NCBI GenBank assembly: GCA_963971405.1
Contig: OZ020489.1
Span: forward strand, 46,144,510 to 46,208,509
DNA from: Psococerastis gibbosa
Taxonomy: Eukaryota > Arthropoda > Insecta > Psocodea > Psocidae
Direction of reading: 5' to 3'
DNA length: 64,000 bases
The translations under genes were made by a program, and so were the position numbers. Positions 57,100 through 64,000 of the stretch are shown piece by piece (positions within the stretch are counted from its first letter, which is position 1; the number at the start of each line of letters is the position of its first letter). The notes below the pieces were generated by a model. The model saw only the letters and a program-made list of their open reading frames with translations. It ran no database searches and had not been told where the DNA came from.

Positions 57100-59675
57100 T
57101 AATATAATATATTTTCCAGACGTTTACAAATTATTTGTTTCTTTTCTCCTATAGCCACGGGCATTTTCCGTGTGACTTATTACAGGGAGGCGTCATTAGT
57201 CAATTATAATTCTTTACTATTCGTTTATGAGATTTAGAATTAATAACGGAGAATCTATTCCCCTATGCATTATTACATACCATGCCAGTACACTGCATAT
57301 TATATGAAATTGTTCCATCGATCAATCCATTGCTTCAGGATAGAGAAAATTTACGCAACTTAAATTCACCGCTACATGGCAGCTATTAAGCAACAATCAG
57401 GGCCGTAGCCAGGACTTTTTTCGGAGGGGGATGCGGCCATTTTTTAAATTTATTTCTTGGAAACTCAATTGTACGATGTCTAGTTTATTATTTACAAGTT
57501 ATGGTCTTACTCATCCGAGGAGCATGTATGCAAGAGGTGGTTTGTCACTTGAAACTGTACTGCAAAAAAGTTTTGAAATCACAATGCTTGTACATTATGG
57601 GTTGTAATATTATAATTAATATTCATTGATACTATATAAGCGTTTTGCATCAAACTAACATTTGTATTTTGTAGCAGTCAATTCGAAGATTCCAGTGATA
57701 TCACTGATATAACCAACTCAAAAATTATTGTTCTGAGACAAACCGTCCCTTGGAGACATTGGCGTTAATTCCCAAAATGTCTGGGGGGGGGGGCTTTAGG
57801 ACCCCGGAGAAAAAAAAATCGATAAATGGAGAAATAGAGAGGTTCTACGAATTTTAACAGCCATAAAGTTTACAGTTTGCATAGCTTATCGAGAGGAACG
57901 CTTATTCATTTTACATGAAACCGGGGGGACAATGGTCTCCCCTGGGGAAAAGTTTTGAAGAAATAGGCGCGAAGTATTGAAGTTTTCCGGATTTTAGCAG
58001 CAGTGTAATTTAGAATTTCCAGAGTACGACTTATTCATATTGCCTGTACCAGATGTTTTTTAATTGTTAGATGAGCCATGACAAGGTTGCGGATGGTCAG
58101 AGACAGTCATATTAATTTAATTGATAAATACGTTTGTCTCGTGTACGTCCTCCGGCAGTACCTCGTGTCGTAGCTGAGCATGAATTTGGTGTATTTGATG
58201 TTTTGTTTTGGATGGGATGGGGTTTGATGGCGTCTTGATCTTATTGGGATTGCGGCCGCAGAATGTGAGATTGCACTGCAACTATTCCAATCTGAGTTCT
58301 CATCTGATTCATTTAACATTCATCGTGGACATTGAATCGCCCCATCACCATTCTCAACAGATTTGTTGAGTTGCTGTACAATTGATTGAGTTTGTCAACC
58401 TGCTGTGTACCATTTAATTACAACTTAAGTATAAACTGCCTCGTTGAAACGACGAATTGCGGTAGGTACAGTGGGCCTACTATTATTTTTAATCTTAAGT
58501 CTTAACCTGCGATTCAAAAATAAACAATTAAGATAGTTTTACAATGTTATTCAAAATTGTTTTTTTTTACATTGTCTACCCCAGGAATAAGTTAATATCA
58601 AATGCCTTAGTAGGCCCGTAGGTACTGAGTATGAAAAGCCACTTTCCGTATGATAATCTAATAATGGCCATAACAAACAATGATAGGTTAATTATTGTCA
58701 AAATACACATTCCGGCCTACAGATATGCAATGCCCAACGAATGCTGTCCCGGGCATGCACGGCTCCTTAACATATTGTAAACCTTTTTATGTGCACATCT
58801 TTAATGAATGTAAGCACTGCTAAATAAAGGTTTTTTCAGGCGAACTGTGACAAACTTCTAGTGCGTTTTACCGTTTAGTTTGAAAAAAAAAAAAAAAAAT
58901 GCACCGTTATCGAGCTAGGGGAGGATTAAGATTTAAGGCTGAAGTTCCAAGAAAATGCGTAGGATTTTCGATGTTAGCATTGAATATGAACCTTTTTAAG
59001 TTAATGCATTTATTATAAAAACAGACCCGTTCTTCTGCTTTAAGCCAAAAAATGTGCATGTCAATGAGTTCACGTCCACTATGACTATGCGTGTTTTGCT
59101 CAAAATACATAGTTTTTAAAAAAATTAACTGATAAAAGAGAGCCAATATACATATATATTCATTTACCAAAAATGAGCCCTTTCTGCTGCAGGGACGAAT
59201 ACAGGGGTTTCAGCTAAGTCTCGGAATCTAACTCGTTTGAACATAAGGGCTGATTTTTTTTTGGTTGAATATTGAATTGAAAGATTTTTTTTAAATTACA
59301 AATTTTGAGGGGACTTGCACGCGCTATATACATAGGCTATAGGCATGGTGGGACGACCCGCGATGGAAATAATTCAGACAAAACTAATGTATTTTTGTTG
59401 TTGCTTAAAGTAGAAAAAAGTGTCGCTTTTCTGAAGTACAGGAATGATCGATTCTGAATCGATCGTAATACATGAAAAAAGGCCAGAATTATTTTTTTTT
59501 TAATTTTTAATTCCGACACCGAAGTACTTTCTGAGGTTTGATGGAGACGTTTCAGGCATGTTCAATGCGACTGCAAATTTCCTGACCCATCTCCCACTCA
59601 CTGTTTACAAAGCCTCTGAGGTACCGGTATTGTTTACATTGTACTACAGGCGCACCAATACAGAACAATATTCAG
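57100..59675. other. Non-coding stretch with hAT-like and tandem-unit remnants
   Basis: CAGGGCCGTAGCCAGGACTT at about 57400 is a lone MITE end. 57780-58030 carries units like those of 55457-57089 (GAGGTTCTACGAATTTTAAC, AAACCGGGGGGACAATGGTC, TCCCCTGGGGAAAAGTTTTG) but its other terminus was not found. The remainder, including a poly-A at 58883-58899, shows no gene. Confidence 0.4.
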
Positions 59676-59677
59676 AT

Positions 59678-60010
59678 TCATCTCTGCGTCTCCTTCGGAA
59701 CGTTAATTAAGATGCCCCCCTTTCGGCCTGCTACACTTATTTTATTTAATAGCGAATGCAGTTGTTCTTGTAATGAAGCAACCAGCGCAGTGACATCGGC
59801 ATAACACACGCAGTTTGATGCCAGTATAAATGAGCAATAGTTTTTTGTTCCTTTCATCGATGCCAGCAATAGTGGATTGGTATCAAGCAATTTCTCGTGC
59901 CAGAAGTCTTTTGGAAGTCAATCAAACAATAGTAGACCTCATTGTTCATATCCAGACATCTTTCAACCAACACTTGTTAGCCAAGCAATGCATCCCGGGT
60001 GCCGAATCCG
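59678..60010 (-). pseudogene. LINE reverse transcriptase relic
   Basis: On the minus strand, a frame at about 59985-59860 reads ERCLDMNNEVYYCLIDFQK, the region before the first catalytic Asp block of LINE polymerases. A second frame reads CYADVTALVASLQEQLHSLL then AGRKGGILINVPKE (about 59815-59690), the YADD active-site region followed by the G.(L/I)INV.K block. One Asp of YADD is missing and the segment between the two blocks is deleted, so it is dead. Confidence 0.75.
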
Positions 60011-60039
60011 TACCTAGAGCCGAAATTTCACCCTAAATC

Positions 60040-60955
60040 GGAGCTAGCTCAACAAGGGTGCGTTTCCGGTACTGAACTATATGAGCTACTTTTGCTCCAA
60101 ATTGAACGGGAAACACATCCTAGTAGTTGGTCGGCGTTCTCCTGAAACACCCGTATAATGTGGGTAAAATTACTTAGGGCATGTATATGAGGCGTGGATT
60201 GTCAGTACCCGCTTGAAAATTCTAATGTTTTTCAATGACCACATCCTCCAAGGTGGCTGATGGGCTAGGGGGAAGCCATAGCTGGCCATCTGGGACCAAG
60301 TCATGTCATGAAATTTGACACTTTCATAGGTTGGAAGGAACAGGTAGCCCCCCTATCACCTTGACATTGATACATTATTAAATTTGTATATTTTGTCTTT
60401 TTCATTCATATCTAAGCTAGCTTACGTTAACAATTATAAAGTTGTTATTTATTTTCTATTTCTTATGATAGCCTATATGAATATTTTTGTGGTACCATCA
60501 TGTCCTGTTACAAAGGAGCTACTGTACATCTAACCATACAATAATTTTTACATTACGGTACATTTCGTAACTTTACGTACGTTATATCGTAGTCGTACCT
60601 TATTGTGTAAAATATTTCATTTCGACAACGTGAACAAATTTTTTGAGCTTCATAGAAGAGGCTAATTTTCTTAAGGGTTGAAATTTTTAAACCTTATTTT
60701 ATTGTCTTCTTTACTATGAAAACTTTCCAATAGAAATGAAAAAAATCAAACAATACGGTAGACTTAAAAATTAATAAAGCTATTATTGGACTGAATCTAT
60801 CATTTGAGTTGGGATATTTTCAGCTACAGTCACTGTATATTCAAAAAATATTTTTGGCGGGAATGAATGCCCCAAGCAAGCCTATATCATAAGCCAATAG
60901 GCCAAGCCTAAAAATAACAATCAAAAGTGAGGATTTCTGTACGAAAATTGTCCAT
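60040..60955. other. Non-coding stretch
   Basis: No exon, RNA gene or repeat end was recognised. Confidence 0.4.
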
Positions 60956-60959
60956 TTTT

Positions 60960-61345
60960 AGTGAGATTCACCTACCTGTTGAGACGGCGACCAATGTTCG
61001 ACATCCGGAAAATTTCTTCACAACTTTCCATTTCATGAACCCCGGAGTCTAAAACCGTTCAAAATGTTATATAGTACTGTTTCTGTATATACAGTATATC
61101 GATTTTCGGAAACACTGAAACTTCCGGTAATATTATCAGATTTTGATGAAACTTATTGGTACAAAAATTGATCGAGTTCGTTAACCTGTTATATCTGCTA
61201 TTTTCTTCGATAATGGCGGCCAATTAAAACCTTATATAATTCATATGCCAGTAAATATTGCTTGCAGAGAATGAAATAAAATCTATCTGAAAGCCCCTAT
61301 TATTATCTACGACAATGGTAAAAACACTTTTTATGACAAATCACC
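60960..61345 (-). mobile_element. Family B repeat, reversed copy
   Basis: GTGAGATTCACCTACCTGTTGA and GGCGACCAATGTTCGACATC open it. GAACCCCGGAGTCTAAAACC, ATTGATCGAGTTCGTTAACC, ATAATGGCGGCCAATTAAAA and ATTATTATCTACGACAATGG follow, each the reverse of blocks at 11770-12187. Confidence 0.6.
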
Positions 61346-61364
61346 GGTGGCGACCAGTCAAAGT

Positions 61365-62103
61365 GAAAAGAACCGGTCCGAGGTTACTTGAATATGCTTT
61401 CCAATTTATAAATTTGTAGATAGAGATAATGAGTAATTTCAAAGTAAATAATTTCCTATGGTTAAATTGGTTAAACTTCGGATCCATCGGGGGGGGGGGG
61501 GGGGTCTATCTGACGTCACCTCTATAAATTAAAAAAAAAATTGGAACTCTATTCCATCTATTGTACGCTGCAAACCCTTCGAGGGGGGGGGGGGTGTCCT
61601 GGAGACCCCTATGGCTACGGCCTTGGATATCCCCTATCCTAAAGCACTGAATTGATCGATGGGATTGCATGTTCTGGAACGAACGAACAGACCAATACAT
61701 TGTAACAGTAGTAATAATGACAGGGCACGCAATGCATTGGAGCGTGGATTTTCCATAATTTGTTCAAAACGAAATTTTTTGCACAAATCCAAATCTTTTT
61801 GGGAAAGCAACCTGTTTGGTTTGGTTACTCAATTTAACATCTAAATCATACCTGAAGGTAGGTATAATCATTAGAAAGGTTCCACAGAAAAATGATTTTT
61901 TAGTCATTTTTCATGAAAATTGAGTTATTTTTACTTTTTACCCCAGAAGCAAACTATTAAGGGACAAGCGATCCACCGTATTTTGTTAGAATTAATGACG
62001 ACTACAATATATGTGAATGTAAAAGAAATCGTTGGAGCCGCTTTTGGGAAATAGATTTTTTTACTTTTTTTTTTAGTTTTTTGAGAACAAAACGCCCATA
62101 ATC
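61365..62103 (-). mobile_element. Family A repeat interrupted by hAT-like MITE debris
   Basis: It starts AGAACCGGTCCGAGGTTACT, has a G run at 61489-61504 and TGACGTCA at 61511-61518. Then a MITE end (ATGGCTACGGCCTTG ending at about 61625) intervenes before the CCTATCCTAAAGCACTGAATT block. It continues to TTTTTTTAGTTTTTTGAGAA and is cut at 62103 by the next element. Confidence 0.6.
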
Positions 62104-62114
62104 AATGGCGCATC

Positions 62115-62289
62115 CAAGGCCGTGCCCAGGTTTTGATTTCGGGGGAGGGGGGTCCAAATTTTTTTTTAACGTAATTTATTAATGAATTAATGGATAAATT
62201 CTTCAAACCATACAGGTTTACATATAAAAATTTATTTCGGGGGGGGGGGGGTACGGACCCCACGGCCCACCCCCCTGGGCACGGCCATG
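62115..62289. mobile_element. hAT-like MITE nested in another MITE, exact 8-bp duplication
   Basis: The ends CAAGGCCGTGCCCAGG and CCTGGGCACGGCCATG are inverted (one mismatch). GGCGCATC lies at 62107-62114 and 62290-62297. It is 175 bp, with a G run at 62239-62250. The surrounding CAATGGCGCATCCACGGGAG (62103 onward, continuing after 62297) looks like the end of a second such element, whose interior (62340-62430) matches 14755-14835. Confidence 0.85.
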
Positions 62290-62432
62290 GGCGCATCCAC
62301 GGGAGGGGGGTTCATGGGGGTTCCAACCCCTCCCCTCCCGAAATGAAATGTCTTGATACTAGATAGAATCGGATTTTGAAAGGAAAAATAAAAGCCACTA
62401 TATGTAATATCCAATGAAATTTCTGAAATTGA

Positions 62433-62612
62433 TGGGGCCAGACAGACGAAAGCAACACCATGTGCTCGTGTGGTCAGAGGCAGGATATGGACCACCTGTT
62501 CCAGTGCAGCCTATGCCCGGTCCAATGCACGAGGGATGACCTATGGCAGGCCAACAGTGCTGCCTACGACTTCACCCGATTTTGGGATGTTCGCCTGGAC
62601 ACGAAAAATTAA
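62433..62612 (+). pseudogene. LINE ORF2 C-terminus
   Basis: The frame reads WGQTDESNTMCSCGQRQDMD, HLFQCSLCPVQCTRDDLW and ends RFWDVRLDTKN, stop. W…..C.CG..Q.M.HL..C …C..DLW is the C-terminal zinc-binding tail common in Jockey/CR1-like LINEs. Only about 59 codons remain; upstream it abuts MITE sequence at about 62430. Confidence 0.75.
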
Positions 62613-62697
62613 AGTAAAGTCTGAAATTGAAAAAAATCCATATAATGTATCCATCGAAGTTCAATAATACTTACTACAGTTTACTTTAATATTATTG

Positions 62698-63295
62698 AAA
62701 GAACCTTCCGAGTTTATTTTATCACTTAGTAAATAAATAATTTCATAGTAAATCATTTTCCTATGGTCAAATTTCGGATCCATCGACATCCCCATGGCCG
62801 CAGCCAGACATTTTTTTCCATGGAGGGGGAGGGGCATCTTACGTCACAGGATGTGAGGTAACCTCAATATACAGCATATTTGAAACTCCTTAAAACTACA
62901 TTCTATATATCTAAAACTAGACATCATCGATGCAAAGGTTCCACAGAAACAATATTCTTTAGTATTTTTTCATGAAAATTGAGTTATTTTCATTTTTTAC
63001 CCTCAGAAGCGAACTAGCAAAGGGACCCATTGCTTTTTTTTAAAATTAATAACAACTACAATATAATATGTGAATTTAAAAGAAATCATTGGAACCGTTT
63101 TTGAGAAATAATTGTTAATACCTTTTTTTGGAGTTTTTTGATGATAAAACCCCCCAAAATCGAGTTAGCCCAAAATAAATCAATTTCCCCGAGGTACGAT
63201 TTTTGTAAACCTACATGCCAAATTGCCTGGGACTGAGTTGAAAATGTTGACCTTGACAAAGCTTTCCTTATACTACATATAAATTTGAAACCAAT
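62698..63295 (-). mobile_element. Family A repeat, rearranged
   Basis: GAAAGAACCTTCCGAGTTTA begins it. A MITE-like end CATGGCCGCAGCCAGAC sits at about 62793, then CTTACGTCACAGGATGTGAG, TCCACAGAAACAATATTCTT and the right end CTTATACTACATATAAATTT. The GACA tract is deleted. Confidence 0.6.
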
Positions 63296-64000
63296 AATGT
63301 GTTGTTTAAGTACGGTAGTGCTAATTTAGCGGCGTATTTGCCACCGTACGAGATCAACACAACCCTCTTGAGCTGGCTCTTTTGACGGAGTGAAAAGTGA
63401 AGCTCCATTGTTCAATATTGCAATAGAATCATTTGAGTGTGAATAACTTGGAGATATTCTCCCTCCTTTACAAAAAGTATTCTTTACAAAGATGAATATT
63501 TTTTCTGCCCCTGACGCAACATTGCAATTCACGCAATTTTTTTCTTAAAATATATTGTGCTGCTGATTATGAAATGAACTGCATTATTATCAGCTTTCTG
63601 TCCCAATTTTAGACATTAAGCAAAGCACTCGTATACTGGGGCCACTATGGCAGATAAATTACTACCACTCAGTGAAAAAAAAACCAACGAAATCGAAGTA
63701 ATATTCAATTATTTAATTTCTTGCTTGTTTAGTTAGCCCATTTTAGGTTAAAAGCCAATAAATCGACATACTCCAGAGTCCAGGAATGTTGCAGGTCCTG
63801 CGGTAGAATGGTAAGCAGGCCGGCTAACTAAGTTAAATGCAGTTTGTCTACCAAAACTGAGAGCGAACAGTTGCAGTTCCGTTGCCCGTGCATCCTGTAA
63901 TTGTGCCACAATAATAACATTGTACCAGTTAGAACAATAATGTTGTTCAATGATATAAAGCCGACAAGGTCCCTTAATCGCTTTTGGTCATTTCTGTCCA
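63296..64000. other. Non-coding stretch, nothing recognised
   Basis: No homeodomain-coding sequence, splice-bounded exon or known element was seen before the window ends. Confidence 0.4.

Noticed and set aside
45691..64000. Homeodomain exon of eyeless downstream
   Set aside because: No frame with homeodomain residues (such as a WF.NRR helix 3) was seen on the plus strand in this stretch.

Overview
The window is animal nuclear DNA, most likely arthropod. It is AT-rich, mostly non-coding and full of degraded transposable elements. One host gene is recognisable: the 5' half of a Pax6/eyeless gene on the + strand. Its four visible coding exons are 25190-25306 (N-terminus), 31999-32164 (first half of the paired domain), 33647-33827 (second half) and 45450-45690 (paired-domain end and linker). 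All have canonical AG/GT borders and compatible phases, giving 233 complete codons. The closest match from memory is Drosophila Eyeless rather than Twin of eyeless, in both the short N-terminus ending in HKG and the linker. The homeodomain and C-terminal exons are not found here and should lie to the right of the window. Any promoter and 5' UTR exons should lie to the left of 25190, in the window or beyond it.

Layout. 1-25189: upstream DNA with no recognisable host coding exon; it holds LINE tails, tRNA-derived SINEs, MITEs and one GC-rich island (10790-11003) that could be a non-coding first exon. 25190-45690: the gene, with introns of about 6.7, 1.5 and 11.6 kb. The 1.5 kb intron that splits the paired domain holds several small inverted-repeat elements. 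The 11.6 kb intron holds a near-perfect foldback element (34645-35040) and a roughly 2.1 kb element with 0.6 kb inverted arms around a decayed reading frame (38903-40990). 45691-64000: the next intron or downstream DNA, with more LINE relics and nested hAT-like MITEs.

Repeats dominate. Family A (about 0.85 kb when complete, ends GCTTTCCAATTTAT, GACA-rich core, internal G/C run and often a TGACGTCA site) occurs at about twenty places in both orientations. A second large group consists of short elements with hAT-like ends, 8-bp target-site duplications and long G or C homopolymers next to the ends; four cases have exact 8-bp duplications, two of them involving nesting. Other families are a tRNA-derived SINE, several LINE 3' relics (reverse transcriptase, RNase H and C-terminal zinc-binding pieces), and palindromic MITEs. 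No rRNA gene, intact tRNA gene, CRISPR array or intact transposase was found.

All family assignments come from reading the sequence and from memory of protein families. No database search was run.
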